Below are positions 16,853-25,452 of a stretch of 64,000 nucleotides of DNA, piece after piece. The translations under genes were made by a program, and so were the position numbers. Under the pieces are notes generated by a model that worked only from the letters and a program-made list of their open reading frames with translations, searched no databases and was not told the DNA's origin. Within the stretch, counting starts at the first letter, position 1, and each line of letters starts with the position of its first letter. The stretch lies in NCBI GenBank assembly GCA_937975765.1, contig CALJUR010000036.1:72286-136285 (forward strand). Reading direction: 5' to 3'. The stretch comes from an uncultured Myxococcales bacterium. Its GTDB lineage: Bacteria; Myxococcota_A; UBA9042; DTJE01.

Positions 16853-17851
16853 TCACGCACCCAGCCACATCGTGGCGATGCAGGCCGCCGTGATCGGGAC
16901 CGTGGCATTGTCGTCCACGACGTCGCTGAACAGTTCGGCGGCCGCCGAGGCCACGGCCACCGTCGCGCACATCCCGAACAGCGCCCACGGCGACAGGGGG
17001 GCCCCCTTCAGCAGGGCCATCGTCGCAGTCACGATCGCCGCCATCCCGGCGAAGGCCGACGTGCCGATGATGCTCTTGCGGCGGTACAGTTTCACCCGCC
17101 CGAACTTGCGGCCCAGGATGCTGGCCGCCGGGTCGCCGAAGGCCAGCACCAGCACGCCGATCTGGGCCGCCAGCTTGGGCGTCAGGGCCGCGATCAGCAT
17201 CAGCGCCAGGGTGTACCACGAGGCCGAGTTCGGCCGCCGCTTCTCCCACGGGCGGATGACGTCCCGGAAGACCAGGCGCGTCAGGACCCGGTTCCAGGCC
17301 GGGAAGACGCGGCGCGTGACCTCGAAGGACACCGCGATCCCCAGCAGGATGGCCATGACGATCGTGGCCTGGGCCTGCGTCAGCACGAATTCGTACATGC
17401 CGGCCGCCCCCAGGCCCATCCCGACGTGGAACAGGTTGCGGCGGTAGTTGACGGGCTTCATGCGCTCCAGCCGGGGCGCATGGATGAACGACCGCCCGCC
17501 GGCCACGCCCTTCATGCGACGCCGGAACTCCTCGTACGTCTCGGACAGCGTCTGGGCCTTGGTCCGCAACATCGCCTTCGGGGCCCCGGACGCCAGTTCG
17601 GTCGAGTACGCCTTCAGGCAGCGGGTCGCGTCGTCCAGGGCCGGGCCGATCGACTCGTACGCCTCGGTCAGCGCCTGCCGGGCGGACTGCGCCCGGGCGG
17701 ACAGGTCGTCGCAGGCCTGCTGGAAGCGGCGGCGCCACTCGATGTCCTTCAGTCGCGGCCGGTGCGCCTGCAGCGCCAGGGCCTCGAGATCGCGGGCCAG
17801 CTGGAACAGGGATTCGCGGAGGTTCAACTCTGCGGCAAGGGTCGAGTTCAT
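16853..17851 (-). CDS. Dolichol kinase/VTE5/DGK1-like CTP-dependent lipid kinase
   Basis: 332 aa. The first about 130 residues are hydrophilic and helical (probable coiled coil). The rest has about six membrane segments. Near residue 240 the motif FGDPAASILGRKFG, then KLYRRKSIIGTSAF, matches the CTP-transfer signature shared by dolichol kinase, yeast DGK1, phytol kinase VTE5 and the related CDP-diglyceride synthetases. These enzymes phosphorylate or cytidylate a prenol or diacylglycerol lipid in the membrane. The lipid is not predictable from sequence. It precedes the kinase-PilZ gene on the same strand by 74 bases. Confidence 0.75.
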   Translation of the reverse strand: MNSTLAAELNLRESLFQLARDLEALALQAHRPRLKDIEWRRRFQQACDDLSARAQSARQALTEAYESIGPALDDATRCLKAYSTELASGAPKAMLRTKAQTLSETYEEFRRRMKGVAGGRSFIHAPRLERMKPVNYRRNLFHVGMGLGAAGMYEFVLTQAQATIVMAILLGIAVSFEVTRRVFPAWNRVLTRLVFRDVIRPWEKRRPNSASWYTLALMLIAALTPKLAAQIGVLVLAFGDPAASILGRKFGRVKLYRRKSIIGTSAFAGMAAIVTATMALLKGAPLSPWALFGMCATVAVASAAAELFSDVVDDNATVPITAACIATMWLGA

Positions 17852-17941
17852 GCGCTCAAACCATCAGGGCGGCGGGATTCAAGCACGAAGGGCCTCCGGA
17901 CGCAAGGCGCGAAGCGCGCGTTGGGGGGGGAGGTGCCCCGG

Positions 17942-18397
17942 TCAGTCCTTCGCCTTCTTCCAGTACTGGGTCCGGCCCAGCAGGGAGATCCCGATGAAGC
18001 CGCGCACCTTCAGGCGGCGGCCCTCGTCGATGACCTGGATATAGCACTTGTAGGACTTGCCGTTGTCCGGGTCCAGGATCTTCCCGCCGGACCACTCGTC
18101 GCCGTCCTTCTTCAGGCCCCACAGGATCTCCAGCCCGACCACCGGCTGGTCCTTCTTGGCGTCCGGGCACTTGTCGCACTTCGGGGCCGGGTCCTCGCCG
18201 GGCTCGACGATCAGTTTCTCGATGTGCCCGTACAGGACGCCGTCCTTCTCGGTGATGGTGACGACCGACCGGTCCTTGCCGGTGTTGTCGTCCACGGTGA
18301 CCCAGCGCCCGACCGGGGACAGGTCCTGGGCCAGGGCGGGCAGGGCCAGGACCAGCAGGGTCGCGGCCGCGGAAAGCGAGGTCAGGAAGCGGGTCAT
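17942..18397 (-). CDS. DUF2147-family exported protein
   Basis: 151 aa. A signal peptide ends near residue 23 (LLVLALPALA then QDLS); GGAGG lies six bases before the ATG. The mature part has the DUF2147 pattern: PVGRWVTVDD, VTITEKDGVLYGHIEKL, a CDKCPDA loop, VVGLEILWGLKK, ILDPDNGKSYKCYI and VRGFIGISLLGRTQYWKK. The family is periplasmic and of unknown biochemical role; members form small beta barrels. The CxxC may form a disulfide or bind a metal. Confidence 0.85.
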   Translation of the reverse strand: MTRFLTSLSAAATLLVLALPALAQDLSPVGRWVTVDDNTGKDRSVVTITEKDGVLYGHIEKLIVEPGEDPAPKCDKCPDAKKDQPVVGLEILWGLKKDGDEWSGGKILDPDNGKSYKCYIQVIDEGRRLKVRGFIGISLLGRTQYWKKAKD

Positions 18398-18423
18398 CGG
18401 GTGCCTCCGTCGAGACTGCGCGA

Positions 18424-18431
18424 AGGATAGC
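18424..18431 (-). promoter_or_regulatory. GCTATCCT -10-like box for the DUF2147 gene
   Basis: GCTATCCT on the minus strand, 26 bases upstream of the start codon. The same octamer precedes the genes starting at 31646 (minus) and 42201 (plus), which supports a shared promoter element. Confidence 0.4.
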
Positions 18432-18516
18432 CGATCGGGGGGCCGTCCCGCAATCCTGCCCATCCCCGCCCGCGCGTTTCGTGCGAAGATTCCCGGGACC
18501 CGGATTGGGGGGTTCG

Positions 18517-20217
18517 ATGGACGTCCTGACCAAGGCGCAACTGCTGGCCCACGTGGTGAAGTGGCGCCTGACCTGGTCGCGGCACGACCTGGACTACCGG
18601 CCCGCGGAACTGAAGAACCCGAAGTTCGTGTCGGCGAGGCACGCGGTCGCGCTGATCCCGGACGGCGCCGTCTGCTTCAGCAGTGGCATGGCGGGCAACG
18701 GCCGCTGCAGCATCTTCTTCTGGGGGATCCGCGACCGGTTCCTGCGGACGGGCCACCCGCGCGGCCTGACGTGGATCACCGTCGGCGCGCAGGGCGGCCG
18801 TGGCAAGGCGCCGGGCACCTTCGAGGAGATCTGCCTGCCGGGCCTGGTGACGCGGCACATCGGCGGGCACGTCGAGACCAAGAAGGCGCTGCTGAAACTG
18901 GTGCAGGACGGCCAGTGCGAACTGCACACGCTGCCGCAGGGCCAGCAGGCGTTCCTGCTGGAGGCGCAGGCGTGCGGCGAGGATTCGGTGACCGGCGTCG
19001 CGGGCGTCGGCACCTTCCTGGACCCGCGCTGCGGGCCGGGGTCGGTCGTGTGCGGCACCGGGAAGGAGTCGCTCGTCACCGCCGAGGGCGACCGGCTGCG
19101 ATTCCGGCTGCCGAAGGTCGAATGGGCCTTCTTCATGGCCTCGTACGCCGACGAGGAGGGCAACCTGTACGTGGACAACCTGGCGACGCTGACCGAGATC
19201 GCCGCGTCGGTGCGGGCCGCGAAGAGGAACGGGGGCAAGGTGCTGGCCACCGCCTGCGGCATCATCCCCAAGGACCCGTCGCGCATCTACGTGCGGGCCG
19301 GGGACGTGGACGCCATCGTCGTCAACCCGCACAACGAGCAGACCGGATCGGTGCCGATGCGCCAGCACTGGCCGATGTTCACGACCGCGCCGGACATGCC
19401 TGCCGTGGAGGCCATCTCGCGGCTGAAGTTCCTGAACGAGACGGTGGGCATCACCCCGAGGCGCGGGCCGGTCGAGAACGCCCTGGCCCGGCTGGGGGCG
19501 ACGGTGTTCACGGGGGCGTCGAGGCCCGGCGCGCTGGTCAACATCGGCGTCGGCATGCCCGAGGAGGTGTGCCGGGTCGTATTCGAGGCCGGGCTGACCG
19601 ACGACGTGACCTTCATGAGCGAGACCGGCGTGATCGGCGGCCTGCCCGCGCCGGGCGTCTTCTTCGGCGCCGCGGTCTGCCCGCAGCGGCTGGTGACCAG
19701 CGCGGACGTCTTTCGGCTGTCCTACGAGACGCTGGACACCACGATCCTGGGGATCCTGCAGGTGGACTCGGACGGCAACGTGAACGTGTCCAAGCGGGGT
19801 CCCAGGGCCCTGGACTACGTGGGGCCGGGCGGGCTGCCGGACCTGACGGCCGCGGCGCGCAACATCCTGTTCGTCGGGTCGTGGCAGGCGGGCGGGCGCA
19901 TCGCGCTGCGCGACGGCCGCATCGCGATCGAGCAGCGTGGCACGCCGAAGTTCACCGGGCGCGTGGACGAGGTGACCTTCAACGGCCGGCGCGCCCTGGA
20001 GGCGGGCAAGAACGTCTTCTACGTGACGCACGTGGGGGTGTTCCAACTGACCCCGCGCGGCATGGAACTGGTGCGCGTGATGCCCGGCATCGACATCCGG
20101 CGCGACGTGATCGAGGGCTGCCCGATGCGGGTGGTCCCGCCCGAGCAGGACCCCCCCGTCGTGGAGGCCCCGGTCATGACCGGCAGGGACTTCCGGCTGG
20201 CGTGGACCGGGGCGTAG
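18517..20217 (+). CDS. Family I CoA-transferase (fused A and B subunits, propionate/acyl CoA-transferase-like)
   Basis: 566 aa. ATG at 18517 follows a run of six G. The N-terminal half resembles the A subunit (ARHAVALIPDGAVCFSSG, then a Gly-rich ITVGAQGGRGK), and the C-terminal half the B subunit, with MSETGVIGG (Glu369) aligning with the catalytic glutamate that forms the glutamyl-CoA thioester in YdiF and propionate CoA-transferase. It would exchange CoA between short-chain acids such as acetate and propionate, in the cytoplasm. Unlinked in strand to its left neighbours and convergent with the next gene. Confidence 0.82.
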   Translation: MDVLTKAQLLAHVVKWRLTWSRHDLDYRPAELKNPKFVSARHAVALIPDGAVCFSSGMAGNGRCSIFFWGIRDRFLRTGHPRGLTWITVGAQGGRGKAPGTFEEICLPGLVTRHIGGHVETKKALLKLVQDGQCELHTLPQGQQAFLLEAQACGEDSVTGVAGVGTFLDPRCGPGSVVCGTGKESLVTAEGDRLRFRLPKVEWAFFMASYADEEGNLYVDNLATLTEIAASVRAAKRNGGKVLATACGIIPKDPSRIYVRAGDVDAIVVNPHNEQTGSVPMRQHWPMFTTAPDMPAVEAISRLKFLNETVGITPRRGPVENALARLGATVFTGASRPGALVNIGVGMPEEVCRVVFEAGLTDDVTFMSETGVIGGLPAPGVFFGAAVCPQRLVTSADVFRLSYETLDTTILGILQVDSDGNVNVSKRGPRALDYVGPGGLPDLTAAARNILFVGSWQAGGRIALRDGRIAIEQRGTPKFTGRVDEVTFNGRRALEAGKNVFYVTHVGVFQLTPRGMELVRVMPGIDIRRDVIEGCPMRVVPPEQDPPVVEAPVMTGRDFRLAWTGA

Positions 20218-20254
20218 CCGCCCGGGCCTGCCTCGGCCCCCGATCCCGATCCCG

Positions 20255-20881
20255 TCAGCCCTTCTTCCCCGGCTTCGGTCCGGGCTTGCCCGGCTTCTTC
20301 GTCGGGGACTGCTCCAGCACCAGTTCCGGCGCCTTGCGGACCACCGGGACCGGGCGCGCCGGCGCCAGCGCCTTCGCCACCGGCGAGGCTGCGGACGCGG
20401 CGGCCGGCAGTTTCTGCGGGGGACGGCCGACGATCTGGCCGGCCAGCGATGCCACCTTGCGGAAGCAGGCCTCGCAGTAGTGCTCGAAGCCGTGCTGCGC
20501 CTTCAGCGCGTCCAGGATGACCTCGGCGAACTGCCGGGTGCATCCCAGCGGGCCGGCCTTCTCGAAGAGCGCGGCGACCGCCTCCTCGGGCAGCCGCTGG
20601 CCCTCGGCCTCGCCGGACTGCTGCCACAGCGTCCACGGCTCGCCGATGTCTCGCTTGCCGCAGCGGTCGCAGTCGAACACGATTCTCTTCATGTAGTCCT
20701 CCTCGATGCCGTGACGGCGGAGGTATTGCTGGGGCGTCTCGCCCCGTTCGCGGAAGAACGCCCAGAACTCCCGGCACGGATCCCCGTAGGGGCAGTTCCG
20801 CATGCACGCCAGCACGTAGCGCTGGAACCTGCCCTCGCAGAGGATCTTGTCGGCCGGCCGGCCCCGGGATCCCTCGTCCAT
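20255..20881 (-). CDS. Cys-rich protein of unknown function
   Basis: 208 aa starting MDEGSRGRPADK. Cys motifs suggest metal sites: CMRNCPYGDPC (near 26-36), CDRCGK (near 71-76) and CEACF (near 140). The last 35 residues are basic and Pro/Gly/Lys-rich, ending KPGKPGPKPGKKG. There is no good Shine-Dalgarno; TAGGAT plus TCCGCGCG lies directly before the ATG, which suggests a leaderless transcript. A nucleic-acid-binding role is possible from the metal-ribbon and basic tail but is inferred. Confidence 0.6.
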   Translation of the reverse strand: MDEGSRGRPADKILCEGRFQRYVLACMRNCPYGDPCREFWAFFRERGETPQQYLRRHGIEEDYMKRIVFDCDRCGKRDIGEPWTLWQQSGEAEGQRLPEEAVAALFEKAGPLGCTRQFAEVILDALKAQHGFEHYCEACFRKVASLAGQIVGRPPQKLPAAASAASPVAKALAPARPVPVVRKAPELVLEQSPTKKPGKPGPKPGKKG

Positions 20882-20889
20882 CGCGCGGA

Positions 20890-20897
20890 ATCCTAGC
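20890..20897 (-). promoter_or_regulatory. -10-like box at leaderless spacing from the Cys-rich gene
   Basis: GCTAGGAT on the minus strand (TAGGAT core) is followed by TCCGCGCG and the ATG. A transcript starting about seven bases after the -10 would begin at or next to the start codon. Confidence 0.45.
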
Positions 20898-20976
20898 AGA
20901 AGCCTGGGACACGCGCGCCAACAAACCGCACGTTCGGAATCGCACGCCCGGCGGGGCCATTTCCCCATGCAGGCGC

Positions 20977-21004
20977 TTGACTTTCCGCATCGCCCGGGCA
21001 GAAT
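20977..21004 (+). promoter_or_regulatory. Putative promoter of the acyl-chain cluster
   Basis: TTGACT (20977-20982), a 16-base spacer and CAGAAT (20999-21004) lie 66 bases before the acyl carrier protein start, the only sizable gap at the head of the operon. Confidence 0.45.
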
Positions 21005-21069
21005 AGCGCAGGCGCAATGGCTGGGCAGGAACGGGCCCCGGGAAACGGGCCCATGCGGAGCGGGCAGGA

Positions 21070-21378
21070 ATGCGGGACATCGATCAGGCGACCGCCCGGG
21101 AGATCCGGGACCTGGTGCTGGATTTCTTCGCGGCCGAGTGCGACGTGGATCGGGCCTCCCTGGGCGATTCCACGCGGATCATCGAGGAACTGGAAGGCGA
21201 TTCGCTGATGTTCCTGTCGCTGCTGGAGAAGGTCCGGAAGCGCTACGGCATCGGGATCGAGTTGAAGACGCTGGCGCGGCACCTGATGAAGAAGCCCGCC
21301 CAGACGATCGGCCAGGTCGTCGAACTGTCTTTGGCCATCGTTCGGCATGGGGATGACATCGTCAACGTGGACCTGTGA
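21070..21378 (+). CDS. Acyl carrier protein
   Basis: 102 aa, acidic and helical. Ser45 in EGDSLMFLSLLE is the expected 4'-phosphopantetheine site (GDSL variant of the usual DSL). Longer and less acidic at the C-terminus than the primary fatty-acid ACP, so it is probably dedicated to the cluster that follows. First gene of the run; its 3' end overlaps the phosphopantetheinyl transferase gene. Confidence 0.88.
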   Translation: MRDIDQATAREIRDLVLDFFAAECDVDRASLGDSTRIIEELEGDSLMFLSLLEKVRKRYGIGIELKTLARHLMKKPAQTIGQVVELSLAIVRHGDDIVNVDL

Positions 21379-21778
21379 GGCTCGCGGGCCGGGGTTCGTC
21401 GTCGGCGTCGATGCCGAGCGGATCGCCCGCTTCGTCCGACCGGACCGAACCTGCAATCCCCTGCCCATGGTCTTCACGGAACGCGAGGTGCGGCACGCGG
21501 ACGCGTCGGCCGACCCGCCCCGGGCGCTGTGCGCCGCCTTCTGCGTGAAGGAGGCGCTGTTCAAGGCCGTCGGCGGGCCCTTCGACCCGCTGGGCTGCGA
21601 GGTGTTCGCGCGCGAGGACGAGGGCCCCCCGGACGTGGAGGTGGACCCGTCGAGGGGCGGGGACCTGCGGGGGCGCCGCATCGACGTGCGCCTGTTCGCG
21701 GAGGGCGGCGACCTGGTGGCCGCCGTGCTGCTGTGGGGCGAGGCCGGCGGGCCGGCGCCCGGGGGGATCGAGGGATGA
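21347..21778 (+). CDS. 4'-phosphopantetheinyl transferase superfamily protein (AcpS-like), copy 1
   Basis: About 143 aa; the start is uncertain (ATG 21347 or 21353, both inside the ACP gene). Recognised by VVGVDAERIARF (Asp and Glu of the Mg site), VFTEREVRHA and FCVKEALFKAVGG, the WxxKEA-type helix. It would transfer phosphopantetheine from CoA to the adjacent ACP. The overlap with the ACP gene upstream and the ATGA overlap with the thioesterase downstream tie it firmly to this cluster. Confidence 0.78.
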   Translation: MGMTSSTWTCEARGPGFVVGVDAERIARFVRPDRTCNPLPMVFTEREVRHADASADPPRALCAAFCVKEALFKAVGGPFDPLGCEVFAREDEGPPDVEVDPSRGGDLRGRRIDVRLFAEGGDLVAAVLLWGEAGGPAPGGIEG

Positions 21779-22173
21779 AGACCGCCAGCCCGGTGCCGGT
21801 GACCGTGGAGTTCGAGGACGTCGATTCCTACGGCATCGCGCACCATTCGAAGCTGGTGACGTACCTCGAGCGCGCCCGGCTGAGGTTCCTGGCGGCGAAC
21901 GGCCTGGCGCTGTCCGGCGACGGCTGCGTGCCGGTGATGTACTCGCTGGAACTGCGCTTCCGGCGCCCGGCGCGGCTGATGGACGTGCTGCAGGTGGAAG
22001 TCGAGGTCGCCGGGGCGGACGACTTCCGGATCGGCCTGCGATACGCCATCCGGCGCGGGGACGAGGTGCTGGTGCGGGCCCGCAGCGTCATCGCGTTCTG
22101 GGATCGGGAGAAGGACGGCCCGGCGCCGGTGCCGGAGCCCCTGCGCACGCGGGTCGCGGAAGGCGCCCGCTGA
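21775..22173 (+). CDS. Hotdog-fold acyl-CoA/ACP thioesterase (4HBT/YbgC type)
   Basis: 132 aa; start fixed by ATGA overlap. FEDVDSYGIAHHSKLVTYLERARLRFL (written in part) carries the 4-hydroxybenzoyl-CoA thioesterase pattern with the catalytic Asp and the helix ERAR. It could release the finished chain from ACP or CoA; because the cluster has no FabZ-like dehydratase, a dehydratase role of the same fold cannot be excluded. Confidence 0.82.
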   Translation: MKTASPVPVTVEFEDVDSYGIAHHSKLVTYLERARLRFLAANGLALSGDGCVPVMYSLELRFRRPARLMDVLQVEVEVAGADDFRIGLRYAIRRGDEVLVRARSVIAFWDREKDGPAPVPEPLRTRVAEGAR

Positions 22174-22186
22174 CGGAAGGAAGGGC

Positions 22187-23413
22187 ATGGAATCGCGCAT
22201 CGTGGTGACCGGGATGGGCCTGATGACCGGCCTGGGCCTCGACCTTGCCTCGACCTGGCAGGGCCTGATGGAGGCGCGCCGGGTCACGCGACGGTTCACG
22301 CTGTTCGACCCGGCCGGGATGGACGTCCCGGTCGGCGTGGAACTGCCCGCGGGCGCGGACGATCGGTTCAAGGCCGCCATCAAGCCGCGCAGCCGCGCGC
22401 AGATGACCCGGGCCACCCAGATCGCGGTGCTGGCGGCCGAGGCGGCGCTGGCGGATTCCGGCATCGACCTGCAGGCCGAGGACCGCGAGCGGGTCGGCGT
22501 CGTCGGGGGCGCGACGGGCACGGGGTACGCCCCGACGACGCTGGAGGCGGACCCGAACCGCATCCTGAAGAACATGGCCTCCGCCTCGGCGGCCTGGATC
22601 AGCCTGCGCAACCAGTTGCAGGGCCCGGCGATGGTGGTCAGCACCGCGTGCTCGTCCGGGGCGTACGCCGTCGCGGCGGCCTGGGACTGGCTGGCGCGGG
22701 GCGACTGCGACGCGGTGGTCGCCGGGTCGGCCGAGTCGGCGCTGAACGCGCCCGACGTGCAGGGGTTCGCGGCGCTGATGGCGCTGGCCGAGCCGGACGA
22801 CGACGTCGAGGGGCTGTCGCGGCCGTTCGACGCGCGGCGGCGCGGCTTCGTGATGGGCGAGGGGGGAGGCTTCCTGGTGCTGGAGACCGAGGCGCACGCC
22901 CTGCGGCGCGGGGCCAGGATCCTGGCGGTGGTGCACCGGCCGGGCCTGAACAGCGAGGGGTACAACATCCTGTCGCCCCAGCCGGGAGGGGAGGGCATGG
23001 CACGAGCCATGCGGCTGGCCCTGAGGAACGCCGGGCTGCCCCCCGAGGCCATCGGGTACGTCAACGCGCACGGGACCGCCACGCAGATGAACGACCTGTT
23101 CGAGACCCAGGCCATCAAGGCGGTGTTCGGCCCGCACGCGGCCCGCCTGCCGGTGTCGTCCACGAAGTCCTCGACGGGCCACTGCCTCTCGGGCGCGGCC
23201 GGCGTCGAGTGCGTGATCACGGTGAAGTCGCTGGTGGAGGGCATGCTGCCGGCCACGCTGAACCTGGTGCAGCCCGACCCCGAACTGGACCTGGACTTCG
23301 TGCCGAACGTCCCGCGGGCGGCGACGTTCGACCACGCGATGAGCAACTCGTTCGCGTTCGGCGGCCAGAACGGCGTGTGCGTGTTCAGCCGATATGACGG
23401 CGCGGGGAAGTAG
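22187..23413 (+). CDS. Beta-ketoacyl-ACP synthase, FabF/KASII type
   Basis: 408 aa. The Cys-His-His triad is intact: Cys155 in STACSSG, His295 in NAHGTAT and His332 in SSTGHCLSGAAG. It therefore should condense an acyl thioester with a malonyl-type extender. The sequence around the active site deviates from housekeeping FabF (for example GLNSEGYNILSPQPGG), suggesting an unusual substrate. A GGAAGG stretch precedes the ATG. Confidence 0.93.
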   Translation: MESRIVVTGMGLMTGLGLDLASTWQGLMEARRVTRRFTLFDPAGMDVPVGVELPAGADDRFKAAIKPRSRAQMTRATQIAVLAAEAALADSGIDLQAEDRERVGVVGGATGTGYAPTTLEADPNRILKNMASASAAWISLRNQLQGPAMVVSTACSSGAYAVAAAWDWLARGDCDAVVAGSAESALNAPDVQGFAALMALAEPDDDVEGLSRPFDARRRGFVMGEGGGFLVLETEAHALRRGARILAVVHRPGLNSEGYNILSPQPGGEGMARAMRLALRNAGLPPEAIGYVNAHGTATQMNDLFETQAIKAVFGPHAARLPVSSTKSSTGHCLSGAAGVECVITVKSLVEGMLPATLNLVQPDPELDLDFVPNVPRAATFDHAMSNSFAFGGQNGVCVFSRYDGAGK

Positions 23414-23415
23414 CG

Positions 23416-24528
23416 ATGCCACGTCCCGTCTACGTCGCCGCCACCGGCTCCTACCTGCCCGGCCCGCCCATCCCGGTCGAGCGCGCGCAGGAGATCCTGG
23501 GCCCGCTGGCCGACGCCCCGCCGCGCATCCGGCGCTGGATGGAGTCCATGGCGCCGGTGATGCGGGAGATCCTGGACATCGGGTTCGTGCACTACGCGAT
23601 GGACCCGGCCACCCGCGAGTTCACGGACGACAACGTGACGATGGCGACGAAGGCGTCGCGGGCGGCGCTGGCGGCGGCCGGGATGGAGGCGGGCCAGGTC
23701 GGCCTGCTGGCGTACGGCAGCGCCCACCAGGACCAGATGCCCACGGCGTCGGTCCGGATCCAGGAGGCGCTGGGCATCGAGGCGTGCGCCGAACTGTCGA
23801 TCCACGCGAACTGCACGTCGGCCTACAAGGCGCTGTACCTGGCCCACCGGTTGCTGGAGGCGGGCCAGCACGACACCGCGCTGGTGGTGTCGTCGGGCAT
23901 CTCGTCGTCGGAATTGCGGGCCGAGTACTACAACCAGCCGCTGGTGGACAAGGAGTCGTTGTTCCTGCGGTGGTTCCTGTCGGACGGGGCCGGGGCCGTC
24001 GTGCTGACCACCGAACCTTCCCGCGCGCTGCCGATCGTCGTGGAATCGACGTACATCGAGTCCGTGGGCGGCCGCCGGCCGTCGCTGATGTTCAACCACC
24101 GGCCGGCGTACTGGATGAACCCCCGGCAGGAGTTCGAGGCCGGGGCCCACCACCTGCGCCAGCGGTTCCGGGATGAACTGGCGAACGGCCTGTTCCAGGA
24201 GCCGGGCGGGTCGGTGTTCTTCAACGGCTACCTGCGGATGATGAAGGCGGCCGGGATCGCGCCGGACGACGTGCGGTGGTTCCAGGTCAACCTGCCGGCC
24301 CGGCACATCGTGGACTCGGTGGCGGCGGAACTGGAGGCGATCGGCGTGCCGCGGTCGGCGCTGTTCACGCGGCTGGACCGCATGGGCTACGCCGGGCCGC
24401 CGATGGCGTTCATTGCGCTGGACGCCCTGCTGCGGGAGGAGACGCTCCTTCCCGGCCAGCGCGTGGCCTCGTTCGTCACCGAGGTCAGCAAGTTCATGCA
24501 GGCCGGGTACGTGCTGCGGCGGACGTGA
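23416..24528 (+). CDS. KASIII/FabH-like thiolase-fold protein with altered active site
   Basis: 370 aa, starting two bases after the KS stop. Thiolase fold of the KASIII group, with nucleophile Cys133 in IHANCTSAYKALYLA. At the positions of the FabH catalytic His and Asn the sequence has FQVN (Phe289, instead of HQAN) and GYAGPPM (Tyr325, instead of GNTSAAS). Cys-only homologues generally do not do standard decarboxylative condensation, so acyl transfer, priming or non-decarboxylative chemistry is likelier. Its stop overlaps the next gene as TGATG. Confidence 0.8.
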   Translation: MPRPVYVAATGSYLPGPPIPVERAQEILGPLADAPPRIRRWMESMAPVMREILDIGFVHYAMDPATREFTDDNVTMATKASRAALAAAGMEAGQVGLLAYGSAHQDQMPTASVRIQEALGIEACAELSIHANCTSAYKALYLAHRLLEAGQHDTALVVSSGISSSELRAEYYNQPLVDKESLFLRWFLSDGAGAVVLTTEPSRALPIVVESTYIESVGGRRPSLMFNHRPAYWMNPRQEFEAGAHHLRQRFRDELANGLFQEPGGSVFFNGYLRMMKAAGIAPDDVRWFQVNLPARHIVDSVAAELEAIGVPRSALFTRLDRMGYAGPPMAFIALDALLREETLLPGQRVASFVTEVSKFMQAGYVLRRT

Positions 24529-25448
24529 TGGATCGCGCCCTTTCCCCGATTGCCTTCGCATTCCCCGGTGCGGGGATCCAGCCCTCCGGCTACGAGGCGT
24601 CCCTGCTGGCCCTGCACGCCGCCGCGATGCGCCCGTGCCTGGAGCGTTGCGGGGTACGGGTCGGGTGCGACCTGGCGGGTGCGGCCGACGGCGGGTTCGA
24701 CGCGCTGCCCCCGCTGCCGCGGCAGGCGTTCACCTACGCCTACGGTGTCGGCATGGCGGAGGCCCTGCGGGCAGCCGGGGAGTCGCCGGCCGTCGTCGCG
24801 GGCCACAGCCTGGGCGTGTACGCGGCGGCCGTCGCGGCGGGGGCTACCGGGATCGACGAGGGGCTGGCGCTGCTGGAGGCGGCGTGGCGCGCGGGGACAT
24901 CGGCGTGCGCCGATCTCGGGGTCGGCATGGCGGCGCTGGCGGGGCTGGCCGAGGACGAGGTCGCGTCGCTGCCGGGCGTGGACGGCGAAGCGGTCCGCGT
25001 CGTGCTGGTCAACGCGCCGGGCTCGGTCGTGCTGGCGGGGCCGATCGAGCCGATCGAGGCGGCCCTGGCCGCGGCGACGGAGGCCGGGGCGGCGCGGACG
25101 GCGTGGCTGGATCGCGAGGTCGCCTACCACCACCCGCGATACATGGCCAGGGCCGCGCAGGCCCTGCGGGACGCCGCGGCGGGGATGGCCTTCGGGGACC
25201 CGGAGGTGCCGGTGGCGTCCACGATCGACGGTCGGCTGCTGCGTCGCGCGGAGGACGTCCGGGCGTTCCTGGCCGCCAACCTGTGCACGCCGATCGCCTG
25301 GCCGCGCGCGATCGCCACGTTCGCTGCGATGGGGGTCGAGGGCGTCGTGGAGTGCGGCCCGGGCCTGACGCTGACGCGCCTGGCGCGGTTCCTGGAACCG
25401 GAGATGTCCTGGCGGAACGTCCGGCGCCTGGCGAAGGCAGCCTTGTAG
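24528..25448 (+). CDS. Malonyl/acyl-ACP acyltransferase (FabD-like)
   Basis: 306 aa. FabD-like fold: AFPGAGIQPSG replaces the usual FPGQGSQ oxyanion loop, GHSLG carries the nucleophile Ser94, and REVAYHHPRYM near 200 supplies the partner His. It loads an extender or starter acyl group onto the ACP. The altered first loop suggests a substrate other than malonyl-CoA. Followed by the 29-base repeat array. Confidence 0.83.
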   Translation: MDRALSPIAFAFPGAGIQPSGYEASLLALHAAAMRPCLERCGVRVGCDLAGAADGGFDALPPLPRQAFTYAYGVGMAEALRAAGESPAVVAGHSLGVYAAAVAAGATGIDEGLALLEAAWRAGTSACADLGVGMAALAGLAEDEVASLPGVDGEAVRVVLVNAPGSVVLAGPIEPIEAALAAATEAGAARTAWLDREVAYHHPRYMARAAQALRDAAAGMAFGDPEVPVASTIDGRLLRRAEDVRAFLAANLCTPIAWPRAIATFAAMGVEGVVECGPGLTLTRLARFLEPEMSWRNVRRLAKAAL

Positions 25449-25452
25449 GGCG

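Noticed and set aside
20893..24561. Very long open frame on the minus strand across the acyl cluster
   Set aside because: It is antisense to six well-recognised genes and is a product of high GC content; its translation is low-complexity Arg/Pro/Gly with no motif. Similar antisense frames exist across most genes here.
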